A DNA stretch of 64,000 nt, taken from positions 5,768,001-5,832,000 of the forward strand of contig NC_051107.1 in assembly GCF_901709675.1 (NCBI RefSeq), given 5' to 3'. Numbering within the stretch: position 1 is the first letter of the stretch; each line of letters starts with the position of its first letter. This DNA is from Syngnathus acus. Taxonomy: Eukaryota; Chordata; Actinopteri; Syngnathiformes; Syngnathidae. A program made the translations under genes and the position numbers. This document shows positions 1 to 29,281 of this stretch, piece after piece. The notes beneath the pieces were generated by a model. It made no database searches, had not been told where the DNA came from, and was given only the letters and a program-made list of their open reading frames with translations.

Positions 1-1700
1 GGTGCAAGAGCGCCGCCTTCAGGTGAGGCGGGTGGGGAACAGAGTGGACGCACTCGTCCAGGGCCTCCGGGACATTGCTCAACATGGCGGCCGTCTGGAG
101 AGGAGACAAACAATAATCCCACTACCGTATTATATAATCACGTCATTTGGCTGTGGTCCTGGTACCTGCTGGAGGTCCGGGACAGGCAGAAGCTTATCCA
201 GCCTGGAGAGGAAGTCCAACATGAGCACTTGCAGGGCGCTGTCATATTCTGGCCCAAATGCAGTTGGAAACGCCTCCTGGAAAAGGACAGATTATTTGGA
301 AATCAGGCCAAAAAAATATCATTTTGACAGCAATCCAAAAAAAAAAACCTGAAAGAACTTGTCCCGCTCTTCAGGGTCTTTTAGCAGTAGCTCGATCTGA
401 TCCACAAAGTTGGATTTGGCAAACTGGACCTCGGCAAAGCACGGCTGGAAGACAAACACGGGCGGTTCAAGTGGACAAGAAAAGATAAGCGCATTGGATC
501 TGAATTGAAGACACTGACCTGAGATGCCCATGTCGATATGAGGCCTTTGATTCGTTCTAAATGCACCTCAACGGTTTCCCTCTCTGGGTTCTCCTCGGAC
601 CGACACAAATCCACAACCACCTGAAACGTGCAACCAAGGACACATCTTTTTCCACGGCTACCTATCTGATGCTCACCGCTCACTCAAATGTCATCTTTCC
701 TCGAGCTTACCCGTGCCCGGAGACCCAGCAGCAACTGTGCCTTCTGGTCGGGATTCAACAGCTCGGGTAAAATGTCGGTGACCGTGCTGACAAACTCCTC
801 CACCGTGCCGTAGTCCCGCACGTCGCCGCGCTGCACAACCTGCCACATGGCGGCCGACACCAGGCGCAGAGGCGGGATGAAGAGGCGCAGGGAGGGCAGC
901 AGGAGAGGAGAATCTGGACACACATCAAACAAACATTTCATTACAAAACAATCATCTAAAGCCGTCCATCGCTTTTATATACCGCTTGTCTTCATTTCAG
1001 TTGCGTTTGTGCAGTGGACTAGTGTGCAGACCATCAACAAATATTCTTCAAACTGCCTTTTTTTCCCCCCCCCCTACATTATTTACCCACTAATTGAATT
1101 TAATTCAAACATTCATTTTAACGTAAAACAAATAAGCAGGAAGCGGTAACTGCTGCTGCCTTCAGGGACAGACAAACTGCGTCGTAATTTTAAAATACAA
1201 CGACAGAAGTCACTTTTGTACGTCAACAGTTGGGGTGAAACTGACGCGATTTGCTGCTTTAGTGCAACAACACTCGTCGCTAATGCGTGCCCAGGGTTTT
1301 GACTTTAACATAGTGTTGTCCTTGCAATTTTGAAGCAAGTCATGGCAGAAAATCCCGTTTCTGGTCAAGTAAACAAACACAGCATCGGTCAGTTGTTAAA
1401 CATTGTCATCAGTGGCTAAATTAACAGATGAGGTCGCTGGATTTAAAATTCAGCCCATCTGACCTTTCGAATACATTTAAAAATACGATGATGACTTAGC
1501 TTAGCATAACTAGCCGTTGCTTAGCTTCTTCCAGCTAAGTAAGCGGCTACGTTAGCTCAGCGCCATCTCACAGCGGGCTACGCCATGTTACGAATCGGAC
1601 GCACACAAGGCAAAAAGGAAAACGCCGTAAACTCGCTAGGAGTGATACATTTATCATTTCTGTTCCGTTTACCGTGTTCGGCGCGATGTAACGCTTCCAT
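1..1700 (-). CDS. tinf2: TINF2-like shelterin protein (TIN2 N-terminal domain), 3' part off the window
   Basis: Exons, read on the minus strand: 1700-1673, 913-711, 620-519, 444-349, 276-166 and 94 to the window edge, all joined in phase with GT-AG sites. The protein opens MEALHRAEH, then reads LRLFIPPLRLVSAAMWQVVQ and a helical region ending in FLSRLDKLLPVPDLQQ. This matches the TRFH-like N-terminal domain of TINF2, which in TIN2 contacts TPP1 and TRF2 at telomeres. The C-terminal half, where the TRF1-binding peptide would lie, is outside the window. The first coding exon is only 28 nt. I chose it because CAC-G at a GTAAAC donor joins in phase with the next acceptor, so it is less certain than the rest. 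The donor after exon 4 (GTTTTTTTT) is weak. The same fold occurs at the N-terminus of some fish zinc-finger proteins, so the full identity depends on the missing part. Confidence 0.72.
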
Positions 1701-2878
1701 GTTGCTAGGGAGGTCTTTGGAAAAGCCAGAAATAAAGAGTACTACGGGGTTCGATTGTGAGACGACGTCCGCCCGGCCCTACGGTGCGGTGCCAGTTGGC
1801 GGGGAAGGAAAAGGCGGTTCGATTTTCTCTCCCGACTGCGCAGGCGTCCTTTAAGAGGATTTCTCTCGTCTTCAGTCAGTTGTCTCCCAACATGATAACG
1901 TTGAATTTGGTTTGATATTCTCGCGTTTACAAGGGAATAAAAGCTCCACAATGCGGAACATTAGCAAACTTTCTCCCCCTCGCTAAGTGGGGGGAAAAAG
2001 GAAGAGGGACGATTCTTCTTTGCTTGGTGAAGTGAACGAACACCGCCGACTACAGACCATTTGGAGTACTGCAGGGTTAGGGTGCAAAATAAAAAGATCG
2101 AGAAGTCAAAGCCCCATTTAAATATTATGCACATCATACGTGGGGAAACAATTAAATGCAACATATAAATGAAAATGTGGTCATTTATTGTCTGCCCACA
2201 GAAACATGGAAAGTGTAGCACGAGTGCAACTACATCCTTGCTTCTCACATTGTGTCTCAGTCAGACTTACATCATTGATCTTTTTTTAAACATCCTCTTT
2301 ATATGCATATCAACAAAATAGATTAAAATGAAATCTATGGGGCTATATGTATGAAAATAAAGAAATAGTATAGGATTTCTGTTTCTATTTACACGATTCA
2401 AGTGCCTACAATCAATAGTAGTACAGTACTGCATTACTATTATGTTTTTGGTTGTCTGCTGGACTGGACACGCTGCCACTTTATTAAGAACAACTGCTGA
2501 TCAATACCTATTGTATTTCCCATCACATTTCAATCCCTTTTCAATCATTTTGCTTGACTTGAACTCACCAGAATATTACAGGGGGGGGGAAATGTGCCGC
2601 GAAAGCAGGACGGCGGCCGGCTACAAATGTGCAACGCGCACATTCAAGCCAGAGATGACAAAGTTGGACAAACGTGGATCTAATGACACTTTGCATTATT
2701 TCAGTGGGGTCCTCCACTTCCTCAGAGGGAAGGCTGTGCATAAAAGGGCCTCATGCAAAAAACAAAACAAAATCAGGGTGGGAGGAGTTTGGTAACACAG
2801 TGTCCCAGATGCAGAAGGTTTGGCCCAAAAGGTTCCTTTTGCTGGCTTTGCTACTGATCATTGATGGTGGCGCGCGCG
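1701..2878. other. Intergenic: tinf2-like 5' side and abtb3 3' UTR
   Basis: No convincing coding exon is seen. A minus-strand AATAAA at 2480-2485 lies about 400 nt beyond the abtb3 stop and is the best candidate polyadenylation signal for that gene. Both neighbours read leftwards, so the right half should be abtb3 3' UTR and the left part the tinf2-like promoter. Confidence 0.5.
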
Positions 2879-20311
<17,433 letters not shown>

Positions 20312-20576
20312 TCATTGCCCCGCGTTGCTGCGACACGGGCCGGCAGCGGAGCACACGAAACTTTAGTTTGCCTGCGACCCTCCCTCCCTCCCTCTGCCCG
20401 ACGCTCTGCGGAGGCGCGCGTGGCTCCTCGCGCAACACTTGGAGGAGGAGTCCGTGTTGAGTGACAGCTACAAAACAACCTGCACAAACAAATCGGGAAA
20501 ATCGCAGGGCAATATCCCTCCCGCAAAACCCCTGTCCCCTCAAATAAAATGAAATTATTACCGTTTTATTCTTACA

Positions 20577-20815
20577 CCCCTCCTCCCTCCCTCCCTCCCT
20601 TCCTTTTCTCATCCATCCTTATTTCCTTCCATTTATCGTCCATTCCTTCATCCATCCTTTCTCCCTTTCATACTTTTCATGTTCCCTTCTTGACTTTTTA
20701 TATTTTTTTCCTTCCTTGTTCCTTCCATACTTGTTTCCTCCCTCCTTTCGACCATCCTCCTTTTGTTCTTCCTTTCTATCCACCTTCCATCATTTCATCG
20801 ATTATTCCCTTTCCT
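20577..20815 (+). repeat. Pyrimidine-rich tract with CCCT/CCTT repeats
   Basis: About 240 nt of the plus strand are strongly C/T-rich, starting with CTCCCTCCCTCCCTCCCTTCC and continuing with irregular TCC, TTCC and CATCC units. It is a decayed polypyrimidine microsatellite that could form triplex DNA. It lies a few hundred bases upstream of the abtb3 start codon. Confidence 0.75.
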
Positions 20816-21340
20816 CCAGTCAATAAGTGAATGTAAAAGGCGTAAAGCCACGTCATCTACTCGCCGTATATTTGTTTCCGTACACATTTGTTGCGCATGA
20901 GTTGCACCTGCTACATGATGAGGTGGGCAGCACTCGATGAATCCACGCATGAAACGAGTGTGGATCCGCTAAAACGCATTTGTTAAGTCCTGGTTGCCTG
21001 GTAACAGCAAATCATCATCATCATCGTCGTCATCATATTATTAAGTACAACGTATATATCGTCCAAGGTTAGCACTTGTGATTTTCCCCTGATATTTTTA
21101 GAAACATATATGGCTTCATTTCATTTCTATACAGTCATGATTGAAGAAAATATCGATTCATCTATGGAATGGAAAATGCCATTATCCAAAGATGAGCACA
21201 TCATTTATCCAAACATCTCCCAGTGGATCATCCAAAGCATTCCACATCATCTCTCAATTGTTCTGCAGCAAAGTCCCACGGGCTGTTGTTTGTTTCGATG
21301 CTTTACTGCAACCCAGTGGACAAATGTGAAAAGTGCTCCA

Positions 21341-21392
21341 CACGTGCCCGCGTTACTTCCCTTACATAATTAGAGCAGTTGTATTTATGTAA
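21341..21392. promoter_or_regulatory. E-box plus paired D-boxes upstream of cry1 (candidate light/clock-responsive module)
   Basis: CACGTG at 21341-21346 is a canonical E-box, bound by CLOCK:BMAL. TTACATAA at 21362-21369 and TTATGTAA at 21385-21392 are perfect D-box octamers in opposite orientations, bound by PAR-bZIP factors such as TEF, DBP and E4BP4. All three lie in 52 bp, about 1.2 kb before the cry1 start codon. In zebrafish, closely spaced E-box and D-box elements drive light induction of per2, and D-boxes do so for cry1a. That these sites act on cry1 is inferred from position and composition. Confidence 0.6.
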
Positions 21393-21867
21393 GGCAATGT
21401 CGCAGAGGAACCAAAACAAAGTTCAACGTATCATGAGAAGCAGCGGTGCAGTCATAAAAACATGCATATCTTTTCAAATGTGCATGCGGTCAACGTTTCA
21501 TTTGAATTAGTTGTGCATTGATTAAAAACTGCATGATATTTTTAGTTTGTTTTTAATTGCTATTTTTTCCTTTTTGATGAATATTTGTCGTTTTAAGATA
21601 TTGTTGTACTAACACAAATGTTTATCTCCCATGGAGAGTTTTGTACATTGCTTTGTGTAAATTAAAATGTCGGCCCGAACTAGTTATTAGTATTTATTTT
21701 AAAATCAATCATGAGTATAATAAATGAGAAATAATATGCAGATTACTATAATAATTAGGTCACAAGTCGTCATCCGCCCCACTGTTACATGATTGTGAAG
21801 CTTCTCGCGTGTTCTCCAGTGAGGAAACCACGCTGTGGAAACGTGACTGGGTTGAGGGCGAATCGGA

Positions 21868-21911
21868 CCAATCACCGGCTGCAAAAGGACGTGCGTCACA
21901 CAGTGGGCGGG
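21868..21911 (+). promoter_or_regulatory. Probable cry1 core promoter (CCAAT box and GC box)
   Basis: CCAAT at 21868-21872 and GGGCGGG at 21905-21911 lie 33 bp apart in a locally GC-richer stretch about 0.7 kb upstream of the cry1 start codon. This suggests the transcription start is near 21950-22000, with a long 5' UTR or a short 5' non-coding exon. No start site can be read directly. Confidence 0.4.
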
Positions 21912-22626
21912 ACTAAGGCAGAAGGTGCGGTGCGAGGACTCAGTTGACGTTTGTGTACGTTGCGTCGGACGTTTAGCCGTCAAAACAGACGAAACGCTTC
22001 TTCATCCGCATTGGATACGAGGCACAAAGATCCAGGAGGCATTTAGGAAAGATAAGTGTCAATTTGCGTTGCGATCGGTCGTCGTTTTCTATTTGATTTG
22101 ATTTAATCGCTGTTGTTGCGTGAATTTACATAACCAGCTTTCCCCGTGCTTTGGCGGGGACATTTTGATCGGACAGCAAACTCGTTAAGAGCATCACTTG
22201 TTGCAACTTTGGTTGAGATGATGTCTTTTGGGCGCATCATAGCGTAAAAAAAACCTAAATTGGCGGAATTTTGCATGTTTTTTGACCCTTTTCCGAAAAC
22301 AAGTTATACAACGAGGCTGCCTTTTTTGTTAGACGCGCAAGTCCAAGCGCCCGCCGGGTTGCCTGTCACGTTGCCGTGCAGCGCGTGTCGCACTTAAGGG
22401 CCAAATGGTTCCGATTCTGACGCGTTCTAAATTCTTTGTCACCATGGAAAAGGTTTTATTAGAACAAGGTTAACTCCTACACACCTTGGCCAGCCTATTT
22501 ACAGATTCCAAAAATACCTTTTAGTTGTTATTGTGTCTGGATTTTGCGTTCGTATCAAGACATCAGAACAGTCAGAAGAGAAATAAAAGGACATTTCCAG
22601 TCTTGAGGCCTCCATCCATTTGAGTG

Positions 22627-25600
22627 ATGGTCGTGAATACCATCCACTGGTTCAGGAAGGGCTTGCGGCTCCACGACAATCCGTCCCTCAAGGAGTCCCT
22701 GCTCGGGGCCGACACCGTCCGCTGCATCTACATTCTCGACCCCTGGTTTGCAGGCTCGTCCAACGTGGGCATCAACAGGTGGAGGTGAGGAAGTACTCTT
22801 CTTACTAGCACACTTCATCAGATATCAAGCAAAATTCAATTATTCAAATGCTCATTGGAATGACCCTTAAGGGCAGCTTTTTTGCAGCGCCAGTGTAAAC
22901 TTGCATTGTATTGTTATTTTGTATGTGGTCCGCAATTGTGTCGGTTATGCAACGGCGGACGCCTTTTGTCATGCGTGAATCGAAAGCCTCGGCCGCCGCA
23001 TAAAAGGGAACGTTCTCGAACATCTCAGCAAGTGACCACTCGAGGTGAACCCCCAGTCGTGTCGCTGTTACACAAGTGGGTCAGTGTGTGACTCAACCTC
23101 CTTGTGTTTGCGACCTAATTTGCCTCCCTTCGGCTAGCCCACCCGAGCGGAGCGGGGAGAAAGCTAATCCTGCCCATCGTGACCGCAAAGTCAAAAAAAA
23201 GTATGCTCAGGGCTTCACTTTTGAGATTTCGAAAAAGTGACCAATGACGCTTGGCAGTTTCCACCTACCCAAATTTAGTTGCTGCGGCAACCGCACGGGA
23301 AGCTCCGTATTAGTGCCGCTTATTGTGAGTTGGGCGGAAAAAAGTTGTGTTTTCCCCGCCACCTACGCAAACCCGTTTGCTCATCGGAGAACATTGTCAT
23401 CATCCTTCCCGCAGATTCCTGCTGCAGAGTCTAGAGGACCTGGACTCGAACCTACGCAAGCTCAATTCCCGTCTGTTTGTGATCCGGGGCCAGCCCACCG
23501 ATGTCTTTCCGAGACTCTTCAAGGTGGGACGCCTGATGTTTATTTTTGACATTTGGTTTGAATGCCGACGGACGTTTTTGCTGATGGTGCCGTCGGGTTC
23601 TCCAGGAGTGGAACATATCCCGCCTGTCTTACGAGTACGACTCGGAGCCCTTCGGGAAGGAGCGGGACGCCGCCATCAAGAAGCTGGCCTCCGAGGCCGG
23701 CGTGGAGGTGACAGTGCGCATCTCGCACACCCTCTATGATCTCGACAAGTAAGTGGACCACCCCCCCCCCACCCCGCCGATCTTCATCAGAGCACCACTG
23801 AAGGTCGATGTCACCCCGCAGGATCATCGAGTTGAACGGCGGGCAGTCGCCGCTCACTTACAAACGCTTCCAGAGCCTCATCAGCCGCATGGACCCCGTG
23901 GAGGTCCCGGCCGAGTTCATCACGGCCGACGTGATGGGGAAGTGCAACACGCCGCTGTCAGACGACCACGACGACAAGTTCGGGGTGCCGTCGCTGGAAG
24001 AGCTGGGTCAGTGCAGCGCCACCAGGCGAGATTTGCCGGGCGTCGGCTTTGCCGTGTCTCACGTTGGACCTTCCCCTCGCAGGTTTCGACACCGAGGGCC
24101 TGTCCTCGGCCGTGTGGCCCGGAGGCGAGTCGGAAGCCCTGACCAGACTGGAGCGCCACCTGGAGAGAAAGGTCGGTAGCGTCGCGCGGCGTCATGACAC
24201 AGCACGTTGAAATGCCCCCAGCAACTTCTGTTCTCTTGGTTGCAGGCTTGGGTGGCCAACTTTGAGCGTCCTCGCATGAACGCCAACTCGCTGCTGGCCA
24301 GCCCCACCGGTCTCAGCCCCTACCTGCGATTCGGGTGTCTCTCGTGCCGCCTCTTCTACTTCAAACTCACCGACCTCTACCGAAAGGTGCGAATGCTTCT
24401 CCTCCCGTCATTCTCCTTCCTTCGAGCCCACGAGCCTCGATTGACTCGGTTTTGTCAAAAACGACAGGTGAAGAAGAACAGCTCGCCGCCGCTGTCGCTA
24501 TACGGCCAGCTGCTGTGGCGCGAGTTTTTTTACACGGCGGCCACCAACAACCCGTGCTTCGACAAGATGGAGGGCAACCCCATCTGCGTGCAGATCCCGT
24601 GGGACCGCAACGCCGAGGCGCTGGCCAAGTGGGCCGAGGGACGAACCGGTTTCCCCTGGATCGACGCCATCATGACGCAGCTGCGCCAGGAGGGCTGGAT
24701 CCACCACTTGGCCCGACACGCCGTGGCCTGCTTCCTGACCCGCGGAGACTTGTGGATCAGCTGGGAGGAGGGCATGAAGGTAGGCGCCGGGCCGGAAGGC
24801 TGAAAATTCTGAGAGAACTTTTGTTATCTCCAGTGCTTAAATCCCCCCTTTTTTTTTTTTTAGGTGTTTGAGGAGCTGCTGCTTGACGCCGACTGGAGCG
24901 TCAACGCCGGCAGCTGGATGTGGCTCTCCTGCAGCTCGTTCTTCCAGCAGTTCTTCCACTGCTACTGCCCGGTGGTGTTCGGGCGCCGCACCGACCCCAA
25001 CGGCGACTACATCCGCCGCTACCTGCCCGTGCTACGCGGCTTCCCGGCCAAGTACATCTACGACCCGTGGAACGCGCCGGAGGCGGTGCAGAAGGCGGCG
25101 CGCTGCATTGTGGGCGTGCACTACCCCAAGCCCATGGTGCACCACGCCGAGGCTAGCCGCCTCAACATCGAGCGCATGAAGCAGATATACCAGCAGCTCT
25201 CCTGCTACAGAGGCCTCGGTACATAACGCGCCGCGCCCAGCAAGCAAATGTGCGAATTGTCGTCTGACGTGTCGTTTTGATGGGCAGGTCTCCTGGCGTC
25301 CGTTCCAACCACCTCCAACGGAAACAATAAAGGCTCGTCGGACGTGATGGGCTACGAAGCGCCTCACGCCGCCGCCCCTTCCGGTGAGTCAACTAACAGT
25401 GGGAAGGTCACGCGCTTCGGACTTGTCGAGTGACCGCCGATCTCTCGTCCCCGCAGGCTACCCGGCGGCGGGTCAACCCCAGGCCGACTGGCAGAACGGC
25501 GGCGTCATGATGTACCTGCAGGCCGACTCGCAAGCTTGCGCCGGCGCGCACCAGCAAGGTAGTCAAAAGAGGCTGTAGCACTCTCACGTTCCCTGTAGAG

Positions 25601-25875
25601 CCGCAGTCCTTCATGCCCGCCATTTTGTTTTCGCAGGCTACGTCAGCTCCAGCATGATGTGCTACCCTCAAGGCAGCCGCCAGAGTCCCGCGCTTCACAA
25701 AGGTTCGTTTTCCTCGGGGACGGAGCAATGGTCGTTATTCCTTGAATTTGTGCTTATGTCCTATTTTTTTTCTCTTTCAGGAATGGAGCATCACTCCAGC
25801 AACGCTCCCATGAGCAGCAAGCGTCACTGTGAGGACTCCGGAAACAGCAAAAGCTCAAAAGTCCAGAGACACTAA
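22627..25875 (+). CDS. cry1: Cryptochrome 1, 12 exons, 616 aa
   Basis: Exons: 22627-22784, 23415-23523, 23606-23748, 23822-24006, 24083-24171, 24246-24386, 24468-24779, 24864-25218, 25288-25383, 25457-25558, 25637-25702, 25781-25875 (1851 nt with stop). The start reads [20 protein letters not shown], as in vertebrate CRY1. The N-terminal photolyase-type alpha/beta domain covers about 1-130. The FAD-binding helical domain (about 210-490) includes [40 protein letters not shown] and [20 protein letters not shown]. The last four exons encode a divergent Gly/Ser/Gln-rich tail ending SSKVQRH. Cry1 proteins repress CLOCK:BMAL1 transcription with PER in the nucleus. Teleosts have several cry1 copies (1a, 1b and others), and I cannot say which this is. 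Exon 3 (ends 23748) closes with a strong GTAAGT donor. Confidence 0.96.
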
Positions 25876-26274
25876 CTCAGGACAGAGAAAAAAAAAAAAA
25901 AAAAAGGTTTGTCCTTTTACTCTCGCGTCACCTTTACACGCCACGATTCATTTCCAATACTCACATTTTGTCTTTTGCCCCTTGCAGTCATTTCCATGCG
26001 GTGATGCCCTTGCCCGCCACGATGTCATCAAAGATGTTTGTTGAAATGCCGACATCCCGGGAGAGCGTCGTGCTATTTCTTCATCGAAGGGTTGAATGCA
26101 AAAAAAGTTGTCGTGTATATAAAGAACCCCCGACCCCCCAAAAAAATTCACATACAAGTTGTATATATTTGAATATATTGTATGTGTCCTCTCTCTTTGT
26201 GTAGCATCATAGATCCATTATATATATTTTTGATATGATAAAAAAACCTAAAGAGTCATTAATGGATGTTCTCC

Positions 26275-26280
26275 ATTAAA
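26275..26280 (+). terminator. Candidate cry1 polyadenylation signal ATTAAA
   Basis: ATTAAA lies about 400 nt after the stop codon, followed by GGGCCC and an A-run. A second ATTAAA occurs near 26498. This is a sequence match only. Confidence 0.45.
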
Positions 26281-28330
26281 GGGCCCAAAAAAAAGTATGA
26301 GAAATGTTGCTGTCTGGTTCACTTCCTCCCATTTGAGCCTATTTAATGGCTTCAGTGCTTGTTGACTGGTTGTGTTTTCCACTGTGGATGCAAAATCACT
26401 TTGACCTTTTCATGACCTATGACATTGTGCACCACCTCGCCACCATTGTATATAAGAACTATTACTGCAAACAATTGATTCTAAATGTGCTTGTTTCATT
26501 AAAATAACTTGAAAATACTGCTGTTGCATTCTTTTGGGGATATTTTTGCATACGTTCGTTATGGAATTCGGGGTTCAGTTTTTATCAAGTGTCCAAATCG
26601 ATTATGAATTCAAACATCTGTCGGGTTGCCGTAGCAATGACGTCACAACAGCTGTCCGGCGCGAAAAGCCTCTGACGTCATGTAATCGCGACAGTAGCGA
26701 TACATGAATTTTCTTAAATGGAAAAATTAACTTTCTTAAATATACTTGATCCCAAACATACGCTCACAATTAAGGTAGGCTGTTACGTAAAATTACTTCT
26801 ATTATTATATACTTAAATATACTTTTAACCTCTTTATAAACACATTTGCGAAAGTGATTTTCTCTGTTTCATCCCCTAGCCTAGCTCAACATCGAAAGAA
26901 ATGCACATTTCTACCGGACTTTCCCAGGTTAAACGCATTGTAATGGGTGAGTAATGCGACTCTCGGTTACTTCAACGTAATGATGATGTTGTGGGTTCAA
27001 ATATCACCTATGAAAAAGTGTGTTTGGTTTAAAAAAAATGGCAATTTCTGGATTGACCCAAATCACTTGTACCACCCAATATTGGCCAGTAGAGGGCGCT
27101 CAATGCGCGTTCACACGATTGAGCAGACCTAGTCCCATAAAATCAGTTTAAAGCACAAATTAGGTCCCAAAGCAATATGAGCAAAAAAATTAATCGTCAG
27201 CTAATGAGTAAAAAAAATAACCTTCTTGATACAATAGGTCGTTTTTGTTTCAAAGTGCTCCATAAATACAGTTGAGTTGTGTCTGTGTATTGTTTTTGCA
27301 AAAGAACAGTGGCGATCCTGATGGGACAACTTAAAATTCACAACAATTCATTTGACTCCCATCCCACTAACAAATTCCAAGTATGCGTTTTAACATACTT
27401 GGACGGTAAACAATTGTGATTGTGCTATTTCTGACTCTCAGTTGTTGGTGGCTACCAGCAAAGCACTCGGTGAGCACCTGTTGGGCTCATTTTGCACCTT
27501 TGCGCAACAGGCGATTCCCGTCCCGGTTTTCCCGTTGAGCTTAACTTTCGAGGCTGCCTGAAATTCAACTCCGGTTGAAAATAATGAGCTCTCTTGACTG
27601 GAAGGAGGCGCAGGGGGAGGCGGGGCCTTTTCAATTGGGATTCCCAGGCGCCAGAAAGAGAGCGAGCACCTGTCCCTGCCGTCACTTAGCGAGCTCATCC
27701 TCACCAAAGGCGCCTTTTGTCCATTTCTACAAATAACCCCGAGCCGAGAGTCGGCGAGCCCCATGTCCCAGCGCAGGAGCAATCCCTCCCACGAAGCCAA
27801 TGCGCCGAGAGCCCCGAGAAAAGTTTTAATTACATTCCAGAGCGCAGACGGAGACATGCAAATGTTGACGGACGGAAGCCTGGATGTAGAAATGGGTGAA
27901 TTGCGGATAGATGGAATAAACAAAGGAAGGCTCACCCCTGCGTGAACCTTTCAGCGTGAACTTTAGCCACCAGGCCTAAAGCGCTAACTGTAGCGTCACG
28001 TCAAAAATGGTCCAGACGGATTAATGCGACCCCCGGGCCGTTCCTCAGGCGGCCGCCGATGGCGTCATGGCAAAGATTTATGAACTTAATTTTGCACTGG
28101 AGCTTATCAACAGCCTTCGGCGCGCTTGAATTTTATTGGCGGCAGCGACACAAGTGTGTCGTGCATCTGTCGCGCCTCCGAAATAGTCTCTGGCGGTGGA
28201 ATGAGGAACGCTTCGGGGTCAGACCGTAGGCAAGGGATTTTTGGGGAAGGGGGGGGGTCGGCCGAAAGACTTGGAGAAAATAGATGCTCGCATCTGTCTC
28301 GCCATCTTTCCTGTGGAGAACGGTCTGCGT

Positions 28331-28357
28331 CACATGATCCCGGCAAAGCTTTAAAAG
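28331..28357 (+). promoter_or_regulatory. Putative troponin T core promoter (E-box and TATA-like element)
   Basis: A TATA-like TTTAAAAG sits at 28350-28357, about 45 nt before the start codon. It is preceded by CACATG at 28331-28336, a CANNTG E-box of the kind bound by myogenic bHLH factors; CATCTG occurs near 28292. If this TATA is used, the 5' UTR is only about 20 nt. The assignment rests on spacing and is not certain. Confidence 0.4.
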
Positions 28358-28400
28358 AGTCGAGCCAGAGCTCAGTCTTCAGACGGCATCCAGGAAAGAC

Positions 28401-29195
28401 ATGTCGGACGGCGAGGAGATCCCGGAGGAACAGGAGGAGTACGATCAGGAGGAGGAAGAAGACAAGCAGGAAGAGTATGAGGAGGAGGAGGATGAGAAAC
28501 AGGAGCACGAGTCCAAACCTCGACCCAAGACCACGTACGTGCCCAACATCGCCCCGCCCAAGCTGCCCGACGGCGAGAAGGTGGATTTCGACGACCTTCA
28601 CCGCAAGCGTGTGGAGAAGGACTTCAACGACCTGCAGGGCCTGATCGAGTTGCACTTCTCCAACCGTCAGAAGGAGGAGGAGGAGCTGGTGGCCCTACGC
28701 ACCCGCATCGAACGGCGCCGTTCCGACCGGGCCGAGCAGCAGCGGGAGCGCGCCGAGCAAGAGCGCAAACACCAGGCCCGTGTGACGGAGGAGCGGGAGC
28801 GGCGCGAGGAGGAGGCGGCCAAGCTGCGCGCCGAGGAGGAGGCCAAGAAGAAGAAGATCTTCACCAACAAGTCCTTCGGAGGCTACCTGCAGAGGGCCGA
28901 CCAGAAGAAGGGCAAGAAGCTGACGGCCCGCGAGGAAAAGAAGAAGGCGCTGCTGGAGCGCCGCAAGCCTCTCAACATCGAGCACCTCAACCAGGACAAG
29001 CTGGGCCAGAAGGCGCAGGATTTGTGGGCGTGGCTCCACCAGCTACACGCCGAGAAGTTTGAGCTGGCCGAGAAGCTCAAGCGGCAGAAGTACGACATCC
29101 ACGTGCTGCGCAACCGCGTCAGCGACCACCAGCGTGGCTCCAAAGCGCCCAAGACCTCACGCGGCGCTAAGGGAAAGTCGGGCTCCTGGAAGTGA
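28401..29195 (+). CDS. Troponin T, single exon, 264 aa
   Basis: A complete uninterrupted frame starts [20 protein letters not shown], the acidic N-terminus of troponin T. It continues with [19 protein letters not shown] and [20 protein letters not shown] (tropomyosin-binding helix). Next come the lysine-rich middle, the coiled-coil [20 protein letters not shown] that pairs with troponin I, and the basic tail KGKSGSWK. Troponin T anchors the troponin complex on tropomyosin in the striated-muscle thin filament. Other vertebrate TnT genes carry about 10-17 exons; here there is none, with 264 codons in one exon, so this is a retrogene that kept or gained function. It resembles the cardiac and slow-skeletal types more than fast TnT, but I cannot assign the paralogue. 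Alternative splicing of the N-terminal acidic region is impossible here. Confidence 0.95.
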   Translation: MSDGEEIPEEQEEYDQEEEEDKQEEYEEEEDEKQEHESKPRPKTTYVPNIAPPKLPDGEKVDFDDLHRKRVEKDFNDLQGLIELHFSNRQKEEEELVALRTRIERRRSDRAEQQRERAEQERKHQARVTEERERREEEAAKLRAEEEAKKKKIFTNKSFGGYLQRADQKKGKKLTAREEKKKALLERRKPLNIEHLNQDKLGQKAQDLWAWLHQLHAEKFELAEKLKRQKYDIHVLRNRVSDHQRGSKAPKTSRGAKGKSGSWK

Positions 29196-29275
29196 CATCG
29201 TTTTTTTTCCAAGCTTCCTTTCACTTTGTTTGTTGTTGTTGTTGTCTTTGCCATCAAATGTTTGAAGCACATGAA

Positions 29276-29281
29276 AATAAA
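29276..29281 (+). terminator. Troponin T polyadenylation signal AATAAA
   Basis: AATAAA lies 80 nt after the stop codon, followed by a short GT-rich stretch (TGTTTTTGTTGG) suited to a downstream element. The predicted transcript is under 1 kb. Confidence 0.7.

Larger units (their letters stand above)
25876..28400. other. Intergenic: cry1 3' UTR and region upstream of troponin T
   Basis: Just after the cry1 stop is an A-run. ATTAAA at 26275-26280, followed by an A-rich stretch, is the likeliest cry1 polyadenylation site. The rest contains no recognisable coding exon. A 165-codon minus-strand frame at 27438-27935 has no familiar motif. The troponin T promoter occupies the right end. Confidence 0.5.

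Noticed and set aside
27438-27935. 165-codon minus-strand open frame between cry1 and troponin T
   Set aside because: No familiar motif, alternative frames equally open, no signals around it.
28107-28655. 182-codon minus-strand Leu-rich frame over the troponin T start
   Set aside because: Reverse complement of the Glu-rich troponin T N-terminus gives poly-Leu; it is a shadow.
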